Source: Anabaena sphaerica FACHB-251 (GTDB lineage Bacteria; Cyanobacteriota; Cyanobacteriia; Cyanobacteriales; Nostocaceae). Taken from it: a stretch of 64,000 nt of DNA. Under the pieces are notes generated by a model. It did not search any database. It was not told where the DNA came from and saw nothing but the letters and a program-made list of their open reading frames with translations. The DNA is taken from the NCBI RefSeq assembly GCF_014696825.1, contig NZ_JACJQU010000022.1, positions 1 through 64,000 on the forward strand. The letters are read 5' to 3'. Made by a program: the position numbers and the translations under genes. Below, piece after piece: positions 45,201 to 52,820 of the stretch (position 1 is the stretch's first letter; each line of letters begins with the position of its first letter).

Positions 45201-45336
45201 AGACAACTATATCTTCAAAGGGATTAATTGCATCTGGATCTGAGAAAATATTGTTAGCAACCGTATATCTAAAAGCAGAATTTGCTTTAGCATTTTGGTC
45301 TGAAAGGGGATTATTAAGAATTGGTGATTGATTCAT
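42226..45336 (-). CDS. Large secreted SGNH/GDSL esterase - CHRD x2 - Calx-beta - RTX protein
   Basis: The 1036-residue protein is modular. An SGNH/GDSL hydrolase covers about 40-310: catalytic Ser in IVVFGDSLSDTGN, block II NFAFGGANTG, block III FIWAGANDF and the Asp-His pair in WDRVHPS. A putative Ig-like domain follows (LPDWLKFNEITRTFTGTP). Two CHRD domains (about 410-560 and 565-710) are nearly identical. Then come a Calx-beta-type domain (LTFAPGETNKTVEVIIVGD) and RTX-like calcium repeats (FAGDGNDLV, SAGDGDDTV, GGSGNDKL) with a C-terminal region typical of type I secretion. There is no classical signal peptide, which fits T1SS export. It is an extracellular lipase/esterase of unknown substrate. 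Confidence 0.9.
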   Translation of the reverse strand: MNQSPILNNPLSDQNAKANSAFRYTVANNIFSDPDAINPFEDIVVFGDSLSDTGNLYQASGNTFPPPPYYQGRFSNGPVWIDYLRDNLNFSDESVKNFAFGGANTGLNNVFGGYTVPGLLTEIEQFKTLNANTPVSEDTLYFIWAGANDFLNPPADPFQAVTDAVTNISNAIATLSSLGGKEFVVANLTDLGATPLSIENNNSANGRAISLAFNNALSQALDNLEIGLNIDTSLVDIFGLNDAVQANPEDYNFTNLTQPLINATGDVNPDEYAFWDRVHPSTRLHQLVSERFADTLINEGIIADRIKYSATLADGSSLPDWLKFNEITRTFTGTPTGENVGQLDVKVIATDKEGLTATDIFSLQIQGINISTSEGNGGINTKAFTVFLDEASTESVTVNYQTIPITATPVSDTTKEVFEAILEGSQQVPGVTTTATGVASAELDTEAATFTYRLEVTGLDFNNQTATTDDDVTLAHIHNAARGANGPVDFDILADDDKQITVENGKTIITGIWEASEGLTAEEIETLKSAATGTDTPYYFNIHTTTNPGGELRGQIINETPVFVPTKEVFEAILEGSQQVPGITTTATGVASAELDTEAATFTYRLEVTGLDFNNQTATTDDDVTLAHIHNAARGANGPVDFDILADDDKQITVENGKTIITGIWEASEGLTAEEIETLKSAATGADTPYYFNIHTTANPGGELRGQIVSTTPDYVSTSGTLTFAPGETNKTVEVIIVGDTQIEADDTFKIVLSDVNDSSLILGEQLVTILNDDQPPAQLIFGTPNSEELNPKSGQTLFAGGGGDTINATNNNNIFAGDGNDLVTVNSDSFVSAGDGDDTVIVGVDGPAHKTIVNGGRGEDQLFVAEADATNIMFGAADADELTVIEGSNQLLFGGSGDDNITSKGSNNRLFGGSGNDKLVSNLNDLLSAGDGNDALFAGEQGGNKLTGGAGADQFWVANGSLPTSKNTVTDFTIGVDKIGFGGVGILNFGQVIKEQMGSDTLLKINTTEIVLLVGINANSLTANDFAFSASVVSI
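43214..44099. repeat. Duplicated CHRD-coding segment, 456-bp offset
   Basis: About 430 bp (43214-43643) recur at 43670-44099 with only scattered base changes, each encoding one CHRD domain. This in-frame duplication is recent. Confidence 0.92.
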
Positions 45337-45569
45337 TGTAGATACTGATTTTTTTCAAACTGTAAATGTTTTGATATTCCCTTAATATCAAAATCTTCTT
45401 TTTTATCCCCAAGTGATATCTTTCAGTTAAAAGAGTAAATAGACATTTACCCAAAAAATAAGGATAGAATTTTATCTATCCATCCTATCGAAGTATAAAA
45501 GTTATTTTAAAAATCTGCAACCCTAAAAAATTTACTAGGTTTACCAGGGATTTTTGGCAATGTCTGAGC

Positions 45570-46130
45570 TTAACCAAAGCTTAACCAGCTAAAAACTTCT
45601 GTGACTGTTAGTTCCAAGTCTATACCTGTCAGGATCGGTAATTTATCATCACTTTCATATAATTCCACTTTTTGTTCAGGAAACACAGCTAATACACTTT
45701 CTTCATCTGGGTTCATCAACCATCCTAATTCTGTACCATTGCGGGAACAATGCAATAATTTAGTTAGCACCTTTTTTTGTTGTTGCTCTGGAGACAGAAT
45801 TTCAATTACCCAGTCAGGATGAATTTCAAAGCGGTTACTGATTTTCCCTGATGCAGTTTTAGGGATTCTTTCCCAGCGGAACACCGCTATATCAGGCACA
45901 ATTGTATCACCACCAAAAGTACAGCGTAGTTCTGGGAAAGCATAAGCTATTTTTTGAGTTCTGGCTTTGGCATTGATAACTTCAATTAAATTAGCCTGAA
46001 GTAAGCTGTGTTCACCCTGTGGCATAGGTTTTTGTGTTATTTCTCCGTTAATAAATTCTGATGCTGGCTTAGTTTCTGGTAGTTTCAAAAACTCATCTAG
46101 TTTAATTTGGCGAGCGTTAGCTATAGTCAT
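45570..46130 (-). CDS. Uma2 family endonuclease-like protein
   Basis: The 186-residue protein fits Uma2 (DUF820), a PD-(D/E)xK-fold family greatly expanded in cyanobacteria. It has the opening LDEFLKLPETKPASEFINGE, PQGEHSLLQANLIEVINAKA, PELRCTFGGDTIVPDIAVFR and HPDWVIEILSPEQQQKKVLT, where the VPD and EIxS motifs supply the expected acidic residues. The terminal WLMNPDEESVLAV block is also typical. Biological roles remain unclear and the genes move often. It is single and not in an operon. Confidence 0.92.
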   Translation of the reverse strand: MTIANARQIKLDEFLKLPETKPASEFINGEITQKPMPQGEHSLLQANLIEVINAKARTQKIAYAFPELRCTFGGDTIVPDIAVFRWERIPKTASGKISNRFEIHPDWVIEILSPEQQQKKVLTKLLHCSRNGTELGWLMNPDEESVLAVFPEQKVELYESDDKLPILTGIDLELTVTEVFSWLSFG

Positions 46131-46180
46131 ATTCGGTTATGAGAAAGTATACACCGATTTTAAATCATTCTTGAATAATA

Positions 46181-46213
46181 AGATCCCCGACTTCTTTGAG
46201 AAATCGGGGATCT
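46181..46213. terminator. Hairpin terminator after the WD40 gene
   Basis: AGATCCCCGA (46181-46190) and TCGGGGATCT (46204-46213) pair around a 13-nt loop, just after the WD40 gene stop. Same repeat family as 27331-27396. Confidence 0.7.
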
Positions 46214-46229
46214 AGTGATATGAGTAATA

Positions 46230-48044
46230 TTAACTCCGTTGCCAAATTTTAATAGTTTTATCCGAACTGCCACTGACTAACATTTCTCCAGATGCCGTAA
46301 ATACTAAAGCTGTCACAGTGTTAGCATGACCTGTAAAAGTTCCTAATAATTCCCCCGTTTCCAAATGCCACAATTTGATAGTTTTATCAGCACTGCCACT
46401 AGCTATAATTTGTTCATTAGGACTAAGGGCAACTGCATAAACTTTATCTCTATGACTTTTAAGAGTGTGAATTAATTCCCCAGTTACTAAATTCCAAACT
46501 CTTAGAGTTTTATCTTGACTACCACTCACCAAAAATTTAGCATTAGCACTAATTGCCAAAGAATTAACAATATGAGAATGACCCATCAGCGTATGTATTA
46601 GTTTAATGTCTTGCTGATTTTTCTTATTTAGTGAAGATGTTAACCGCCAAACTTTGATTTTACGATAGCTGCCTGTAATCAAAATTTTACCATCTTGACT
46701 TAATACCATTGAATGGGCTGCGGTATCATCTAAACATAAGGTATTTTCTACTTGGCGATCGCGTAAACTCCAAAACAAGATTTTTCTGTCATCTCCACCA
46801 GTTGCTAACATCTTACCATCTGGAGTAAATGCCACACAACGTACATTTCCATGATGGGTATGCAGAATATCAATTAAATCCAATGCCCCAGTATGCCAAA
46901 TTTTAATTGTGGCATCTGCACCAACACTAACTAAAGTTTGTCCATCTGTGCTAAAAGCCAAAGAATTAACTTCATCTACCACCCCAGACATAGACCAAGG
47001 AGATTCTGATAATGTCTCAATTAATTGACCTTTAGCTAAATCCCATAATTTTGTCTCCCCACGACTACCACTAGCTAAAATTGGGATAGTTTTTACATGA
47101 TCACCACCAAATTCATTCACCATCAAAGCCTTTATAGAATAGGCTAAACAGTTAATTCCTCTAGTGTGTGCCTTTAATGTTTGCCAACATTCCCAATCTC
47201 CAATGATATTTTTTTGCGGATGTTCTGATGGCAATGTTTGAATTATTTCAGCCACCATTTTATCCTCGTCGGGAGGTAGATCATATTGCTTTCCGTCTAG
47301 GGATTGTAAATACCAATTTAATCCCCCCGCATACAATAAGCTACTAGGGTGAACATACAGCTTTGGTTCAAAAAATCCTAATTGACTGGTAGGTAAAAAA
47401 CCAGTGATAACAGTTTGTTTCTGGTATCCTAATTTAGTATTTCCTGGATAGAACAAACACAGAAAAATTAAAACTTGGTGGTTTTTCACATCTTCTTGTG
47501 TGACAGACCAGCGAATTTTGTCTTTTTTAATTCCGTTAAAACTTTCTCCATCTGCTACATGAACTTGAATACTTATCTTTGGATTATTAGTCAACCAATA
47601 ACTAAACTTACTTTCACCACGCAAATTTCCCTCATCATCCAAAACCATATTTTCTAAAGTGTCTTGCGGCACTTTTTTCACTAATTTACCTAGCCGTTCT
47701 GTGATTACTTTATCTACAATTTGTTCACGGACAAGATAATCTTCTGCTTGAGTTTGAAAATATATAGGAAAAGGAATTGTCCAGTCTGGTGGTTCAGGAT
47801 ATTCTGGAGGCATAGGGGGAGGATTTTTGGCCAGAATTTCCGCCTGTTGACGAGAACATTCCAAAATTTTAGCCAATGAATCGCCTTCAAATACCATAAT
47901 TTCACTGTGACAACCTTTGACTTGACCTTCTAAGAGAGATAGATCAATTGTCTTAGGTTTTTTCACCCGTTGGAGGAAGTCCGTTTGTTGAGCTTTTAGT
48001 AAGCTAATCCAGTCGATCTGCATGATAGTGGCACAGTCTTGCAT
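46230..48044 (-). CDS. WD40 repeat protein with uncharacterised N-terminal domain
   Basis: The 604-residue protein has an N-terminal region (about 1-280) without a name I recognise, including FEGDSLAKILECSRQQAEIL, a proline patch (PPPMPPEYPEPPDW), LVREQIVDKVITERLGKLVK and VITGFLPTSQLG. About seven WD40 repeats follow (285-604): GINCLAYSIKAL, VNSLAFSTDGQTLVSVGADA, VRCVAFTPDGKMLATGGDDR, VNSLAISANAKFLVSGSQDK, VYAVALSPNEQIIASGSADK and VTALVFTASGEMLVSGSSDK. One seven-bladed propeller fits. It is likely a scaffold, cytoplasmic, with no signal peptide. An in-frame ATG at 48023 is an alternative start. Confidence 0.85.
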   Translation of the reverse strand: MQDCATIMQIDWISLLKAQQTDFLQRVKKPKTIDLSLLEGQVKGCHSEIMVFEGDSLAKILECSRQQAEILAKNPPPMPPEYPEPPDWTIPFPIYFQTQAEDYLVREQIVDKVITERLGKLVKKVPQDTLENMVLDDEGNLRGESKFSYWLTNNPKISIQVHVADGESFNGIKKDKIRWSVTQEDVKNHQVLIFLCLFYPGNTKLGYQKQTVITGFLPTSQLGFFEPKLYVHPSSLLYAGGLNWYLQSLDGKQYDLPPDEDKMVAEIIQTLPSEHPQKNIIGDWECWQTLKAHTRGINCLAYSIKALMVNEFGGDHVKTIPILASGSRGETKLWDLAKGQLIETLSESPWSMSGVVDEVNSLAFSTDGQTLVSVGADATIKIWHTGALDLIDILHTHHGNVRCVAFTPDGKMLATGGDDRKILFWSLRDRQVENTLCLDDTAAHSMVLSQDGKILITGSYRKIKVWRLTSSLNKKNQQDIKLIHTLMGHSHIVNSLAISANAKFLVSGSQDKTLRVWNLVTGELIHTLKSHRDKVYAVALSPNEQIIASGSADKTIKLWHLETGELLGTFTGHANTVTALVFTASGEMLVSGSSDKTIKIWQRS

Positions 48045-48402
48045 ACTTAAGGTAACTTATACCAAAGCAATTACACAATTTAATCAATTCTAGTTAAATA
48101 AAAATTAAGTAAATTTTACAGTCTAATAGAATACAAAATTATATTTATGTTGATGGTAAATATACTTCTGAATATTCATTAGCTATTTGCACAACTCATT
48201 TAGTAGGATATAGAGATTTAAATGATTTCCATAAATTCTAACTAACTCAGAAAACAACTTACTGTTTCTAGAGAAACAGTTATGGGAAAGAATGAGTGTA
48301 TGTCAATAAATCAAAATTTTTGGTCAGATAATTTCTGAAATTGAGCAAACCAGGATATATTAATTAGATGTGTAACCAAAGCATCTATCTGAGAAAATAA
48401 AT
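48045..48402. other. AT-rich divergent intergenic region
   Basis: These 358 bases lie between the divergent WD40 and SDR genes. I see no gene, repeat or clear promoter motif. Confidence 0.5.
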
Positions 48403-49083
48403 ATGTCAACCACATCTTACATTTTTGTAGCCGGGACTAGTCGTGGTGTTGGTCAAGAAATCGCTAAATATTTGATAGCGCACAATATTAAAGTTAAAGC
48501 ACTCCTGAGAACAGAAACTGCTGCTAAAGAATTAGAAGTTATTGGCGTTCATCCAGTTTTAGGAGATGCTTTAAATATCGATGATGTTGAACGGGCAATT
48601 TTAGAAAATGAACCTATTCAAGCTGTCATCAGTACCCTTGGTGGTTTACCTACAGATAGTGTCAAGCCTGATTTTATTGGTAACAAAAATTTGATTGATG
48701 CCGCAGTAAAAGCGGGAGTGCAGAAGTTTATTTTGGTAACTTCTATTGGTAGCGGTGATAGTGTAGTTGCTATGCCTCCCCAAGCTTTAGAAGCACTTAA
48801 ACCAGTTTTAATTCTCAAAGAACAAGCCGAACAATACTTAATTAATAGTGGACTCAACTATACAATTATTCGCCCTGGTGGTTTAAAATCAGAACCCGCT
48901 ACAGGAAATGGCATTTTAACCGCCGATCCGCGTATAGTGGGTAGTATTCATCGTGCTGATGTTGCCCAGTTAGTTTGTCGGTGTTTAAATTCAACTAATG
49001 CTAATAATCAGATCTTATCAGCATTAGATAGAAATATGATTTATCCAGGTTTACCAGAATTTGTAGAGTTTAATTTGGATTAG
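48403..49083 (+). CDS. NAD(P)-binding SDR/NmrA-like protein
   Basis: The 226-residue protein has an atypical SDR Rossmann fold: FVAGTSRGVGQEIAKYLIAH at the N-terminus (GxxxGxG-like), GDALNIDDVERAI, VISTLGGLPTDS and KFILVTSIGSGDSVVAMPP, with YTIIRPGGLKSEPATGNG near 155. The classical YxxxK is not obvious, which is common in NmrA-like members. Such proteins in cyanobacteria act as reductases, chaperone-like factors or redox sensors. The substrate is unknown. Confidence 0.88.
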   Translation: MSTTSYIFVAGTSRGVGQEIAKYLIAHNIKVKALLRTETAAKELEVIGVHPVLGDALNIDDVERAILENEPIQAVISTLGGLPTDSVKPDFIGNKNLIDAAVKAGVQKFILVTSIGSGDSVVAMPPQALEALKPVLILKEQAEQYLINSGLNYTIIRPGGLKSEPATGNGILTADPRIVGSIHRADVAQLVCRCLNSTNANNQILSALDRNMIYPGLPEFVEFNLD

Positions 49084-49109
49084 TTTTTGGTGATTGGTGA
49101 TTCAATTGT

Positions 49110-49183
49110 GGATTTTGGATTTTGGATTTTGGATTGTATTGTGCGGCTTCCAACCTAAAATCTAAAATCTAAAATCTAAAATT
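49110..49183. repeat. Heptanucleotide short tandem repeats
   Basis: (TTTTGGA)n near 49115-49136 is followed by (AAAATCT)n near 49160-49183, two runs in near-inverted orientation downstream of the SDR gene. Confidence 0.85.
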
Positions 49184-49209
49184 TCTTGCCCTGTCACCTA
49201 TAGTCAGCT

Positions 49210-49587
49210 TTACAATCCTAATACTTGCTTTGATTTTTCAAGTACCTCCTTGGGGCGGAATGGTTTAGTCAAATATAAGTCTGCGCCTACCTCAATTCCT
49301 TTTTGTTTATCAAATTCCTGTCCCTTAGCTGTCAATATCACTATGTAGATATCAGTCATTTGTAAATCATTTTTAACAATGTGACAGACTTGCAGACCAT
49401 TCATTTTAGGCATCATGACATCAAGAAAGACTAGGTTCGGTTTTTCAGTTTTGATGGTTTCCAGTGCCTCTTCTCCATTTCTGGCTGTTAGGAGTTCAAC
49501 TCCCTCGTCTTCTAATTCTTCTAGGGCTTGTTCCATCAAAATCAAAATATTAGGTTCATCATCAACAATGAGAATTTTTTGAGACAT
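49210..49587 (-). CDS. CheY-like response regulator
   Basis: This 125-residue stand-alone receiver domain has acidic pocket DDE in KILIVDDEPNILILM, phospho-acceptor Asp in NLVFLDVMMPKMNGLQV, Thr in VILTAKGQ and Lys in LYLTKPFRPKEVL. There is no output domain, so it passes phosphate to a partner or binds a target directly. It follows two histidine kinase genes on the same strand (114 nt gap, with AGGTGAC repeats) and is probably the end of their phosphorelay. Confidence 0.94.
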   Translation of the reverse strand: MSQKILIVDDEPNILILMEQALEELEDEGVELLTARNGEEALETIKTEKPNLVFLDVMMPKMNGLQVCHIVKNDLQMTDIYIVILTAKGQEFDKQKGIEVGADLYLTKPFRPKEVLEKSKQVLGL

Positions 49588-49701
49588 AAGGAATTAGGTG
49601 ACAGGTGACAGGTGACGGTGTAAGAGGACGTTTGTAAAGTCCCTCATGGTGTATCAAACAATCTCTAAGAGGCAAGAGTAACTAATTTTCAGTTTACGCG
49701 A

Positions 49702-52700
49702 TTACCGATCAGATAACATAATGAAAACTACATTCTCTAATTCCTTCTCAAACCGTAGGGCTTTCACTAAGTCACCTTCTTGAGAGAGGATAGAATCAAT
49801 GATGATCATGTCAGGTTTGATTGATAGGGCTTTATTAATACATTCTTGCGGATCAGAAGCTTCAATCACACTGTATCCTTGAGTGTGTAGTACATCTGAT
49901 ATGGTTTTTAAGGTTGAAGCATTTTTATCAACAACCAATACCTTTTTATTGGAAGTAACTTGGGAAAGTAGTGAGCCAATTTCGCGCAAGAGTTGCTCTG
50001 TATCAATGGGTTTAGTGAGATAGCGATCAATCCCAATGTGATAGCCCCGTTCCTTATTTTCAATAATTGATAACATGATGATCGGAATATCTGCGGTCTG
50101 AGGATCATTTTTGAGGACGGCTGCCACATCAAACCCGTTGATTTGGGGCATCATTACATCTAAAAGAATCAGATCAGGACGGTGTGTTTTGATTTGATGA
50201 ATTGCATCTACGCCGTCTTTTGCTTCCCGGACGTTGTAACCTTCGTTTTCTAGTTGTTGACGCAGTAGTTCTCGAATATTGACATCATCATCAACTACCA
50301 AAATGGTTTTGTGGTTTTCGTTTTGTAAAGTGTTTGTGGTGATGACGTGATCTTTGAGTTGTTTAACCAGAGCATCCAGATTCAAATTAGAACTTGTTTG
50401 GTGGATATCGCTGAGGTCGGTGGGAATAATAAACGAGAATGTGCTGCCTTTTCCCGGTTCACTCTCTACCCAAATCCTACCACCGTGATGATCGATGATT
50501 TGTTTGCAAATGGGTAGTCCTAACCCTGTACCTTTGGGTTTATCGGTGAGGGTGTCACCAACTTGCCGGAATTTCTCGAACACTTTCGGTTGGTCTTCTG
50601 GTGCAATGCCAACACCTGTATCAATGACGCTGATGCAAACACCATCTTTCCCTTGTTTGACGCGACAGGTGACAGAACCAGATGTGGTAAATTTAACGGC
50701 ATTAGAAATCAGGTTGATTAGGACTTGTAGCAGTCGATTGCGATCGCCTACTATCTGCGGTAGTCCGGGTTCAATCTCTTTGAGCAACTGCAAGCCATTG
50801 GTTTCAAATAATGCTGCTGTGGAATTGCTTGCCCAATCTAATAATTCGCTGGCATCGAGGGGCTGCATTTGCCATTCCACCTTCCCTGCTTCCATTTTGG
50901 CGATATCTAAAACATCGTTAATCAAGGATGTCAGCCTTTCTGCTTCCGCAACAATAATGTTGAGATTGTCAGCTACTCGTTTAATGGTTTTCTGAAGCTT
51001 GCGGTCTTCGGTAGAAAGCATGGGGAAAACACTGGTTTCCAGCTTTTCTTTAATGATGGAGGCAAAACCGAGGACAGAAGTCAATGGTGTTCGCAACTCA
51101 TGGGAAACTGTGGAGATGAAGTCAGTTTTCATCTTGTCAACTTCCTTTTCTGCCGTGATATCCCGAATTAGCAGTGCTGAACCAAAACAAGTAGCGGGTT
51201 CCTTGTCTGCTGTTCTTTTGAAGACGGCGGTGGCCACTGCTTGGCCAATACGTTCCTTAGCCAGTGGGACTTCTGACGCAAAGACCTCTCCAGGATGGGT
51301 TTGAGTGCGTTCCACCAAATCTGCTAAACCAGAGATGGGCAGTTCCTGGTAATGTCCATTCATGCTGCTGGTTGTCAATCCATACATGACTAAAAAAGCA
51401 GGATTAAAGTGAGTGATCAGTCCACTAGTGTCTATTACTAATAAGCCATCCGCTAAGTTATCCAAAATAGCATTTAAACCCTGTGCTTCTGCTAGGGTAT
51501 TTTGTAGGGCGGCTGTCCTTTCTATAACTCTGGCTTCTAGTTCTTGATTCAGTTCCCGCAAAGCAATTTCTGCTTGTTTGCGAGCAGTAATATCGGTATT
51601 AATTTCTAAGGTGGCACATGGTTGACCAGATAAATCTCGTTGCACTGTCCAGCGACTCTGAACAATAATTGATCGACCATCGCGGGTGGTGTGTTGTACT
51701 TCACCTTCCCAGATTCCTTGTTGCCAACACTCTGCCTCGATTTCTTCTAGAGGTTTAGGAAAGACCGTCTTTAACAGGTCGTGACTGATAGCTTGGTTTT
51801 TCACTTCGTTAGCAGTCCAGCCGTAGAGCCTTTCTGCTCCTTGACTCCAGTGAGTAATGTAATCAGTGAAGTCACGGACAATGAGGGCATCACTGGAATT
51901 ATTTAACATATCCAAGAGACGGTGATTTTCGGCCTCTGCTAACTTGCGGTCGTGAATATCTGTGCAAGTACCAATCCATTCCCGAATCCTGCCATCGTCT
52001 GCTAAGACAGGCGCACCACAAACAAAGAAGTGACGGTAAGAGCCGTCTTTGCTACGAATTCGGTATTCAACTTCATAGAGAGTACGGTTAGCCACAGCTG
52101 CTCCCCAGACTTGAGCGGTGTGACCGCGATCTTCAGGATGAACGGCATTAATCCATCCTCCATTGGCGGCTTCCTCTAGACTTTGACCTGTATAGGCGAT
52201 CCAGCTTGCTAGTTCAAAGCAAATTCCTTCTGGTGTAGATACCCAGACAATTTGTGTGGTAGCTGTCACCAAAGATCGGTATCGTGCTTCGCTCTGTTTG
52301 AGAGTTGCTTGAGCATTTTGGCGTTCTTGTTGGGCGCGTTGGAGACTGCTCAAATTTTCGACACTACACCAGAGTAGGCGATAGCTTCGCTCGCCTTCGG
52401 CATCGCCATCCTTTTCCATCATCACTCCGGAAATCCTGACCGGAACTAGATGCCCGTCTTTATGGATATACTCCTTTTCATAAGGTCCATAGCAAGCAGT
52501 TGGTGCTAAATTCTCTACCATAGCTTGCTCGCTGGCAGCATATTTTTCAGAAGTAATCTGCCAGTGGTTGAGATTCAAGGTTTCGGAAACAGTACGCCCC
52601 AACATGGCAGCATAAGCAGGGTTAACATCAATCAGCGTTCCATCTGTTCGACAAAGTAAAAGACCAACTGGACATTGTTCAAATAGCTGACGATTATATT

Positions 52701-52719
52701 TATCAATTTGGTTGGACAT
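49702..52719 (-). CDS. Hybrid sensor histidine kinase, 4 PAS + HisKA + HATPase + 2 REC
   Basis: The 1005-residue protein contains four PAS domains (about 5-125, 140-262, 265-383, 412-525). HisKA follows with phospho-His540 in FISTVSHELRTPLTS. HATPase_c covers about 640-770, with NLISNAVKFT (N box), DTGVGIAPED (G1) and GTGLGLPICKQI (G2). Receiver 1 (about 806-920) has VVDDD, LILLDVMMPQ and RYLTKPID. Receiver 2 (about 926-1005) ends early at VVFIMLSDR, losing the usual Lys and final helices. No transmembrane segment is seen, so it is a cytoplasmic, probably PAS-sensing kinase. It lies between a GAF kinase and a receiver protein. Confidence 0.94.
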   Translation of the reverse strand: MSNQIDKYNRQLFEQCPVGLLLCRTDGTLIDVNPAYAAMLGRTVSETLNLNHWQITSEKYAASEQAMVENLAPTACYGPYEKEYIHKDGHLVPVRISGVMMEKDGDAEGERSYRLLWCSVENLSSLQRAQQERQNAQATLKQSEARYRSLVTATTQIVWVSTPEGICFELASWIAYTGQSLEEAANGGWINAVHPEDRGHTAQVWGAAVANRTLYEVEYRIRSKDGSYRHFFVCGAPVLADDGRIREWIGTCTDIHDRKLAEAENHRLLDMLNNSSDALIVRDFTDYITHWSQGAERLYGWTANEVKNQAISHDLLKTVFPKPLEEIEAECWQQGIWEGEVQHTTRDGRSIIVQSRWTVQRDLSGQPCATLEINTDITARKQAEIALRELNQELEARVIERTAALQNTLAEAQGLNAILDNLADGLLVIDTSGLITHFNPAFLVMYGLTTSSMNGHYQELPISGLADLVERTQTHPGEVFASEVPLAKERIGQAVATAVFKRTADKEPATCFGSALLIRDITAEKEVDKMKTDFISTVSHELRTPLTSVLGFASIIKEKLETSVFPMLSTEDRKLQKTIKRVADNLNIIVAEAERLTSLINDVLDIAKMEAGKVEWQMQPLDASELLDWASNSTAALFETNGLQLLKEIEPGLPQIVGDRNRLLQVLINLISNAVKFTTSGSVTCRVKQGKDGVCISVIDTGVGIAPEDQPKVFEKFRQVGDTLTDKPKGTGLGLPICKQIIDHHGGRIWVESEPGKGSTFSFIIPTDLSDIHQTSSNLNLDALVKQLKDHVITTNTLQNENHKTILVVDDDVNIRELLRQQLENEGYNVREAKDGVDAIHQIKTHRPDLILLDVMMPQINGFDVAAVLKNDPQTADIPIIMLSIIENKERGYHIGIDRYLTKPIDTEQLLREIGSLLSQVTSNKKVLVVDKNASTLKTISDVLHTQGYSVIEASDPQECINKALSIKPDMIIIDSILSQEGDLVKALRFEKELENVVFIMLSDR

Positions 52720-52722
52720 AAT

Positions 52723-52760
52723 AATTTGTAATTTGTAATTCGTAATTTGTAATTCGTAAT
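52723..52760. repeat. AATTTGT/AATTCGT heptamer repeat before the hybrid kinase gene
   Basis: Five tandem heptamers sit directly upstream of the hybrid kinase start codon, between it and the preceding kinase gene. Confidence 0.85.
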
Positions 52761-52820
52761 GGGGGAAAAATAAATTCAGAATTCAAAATTCAACATTCAA
52801 ATTTAACAAACTTCTGCCTC

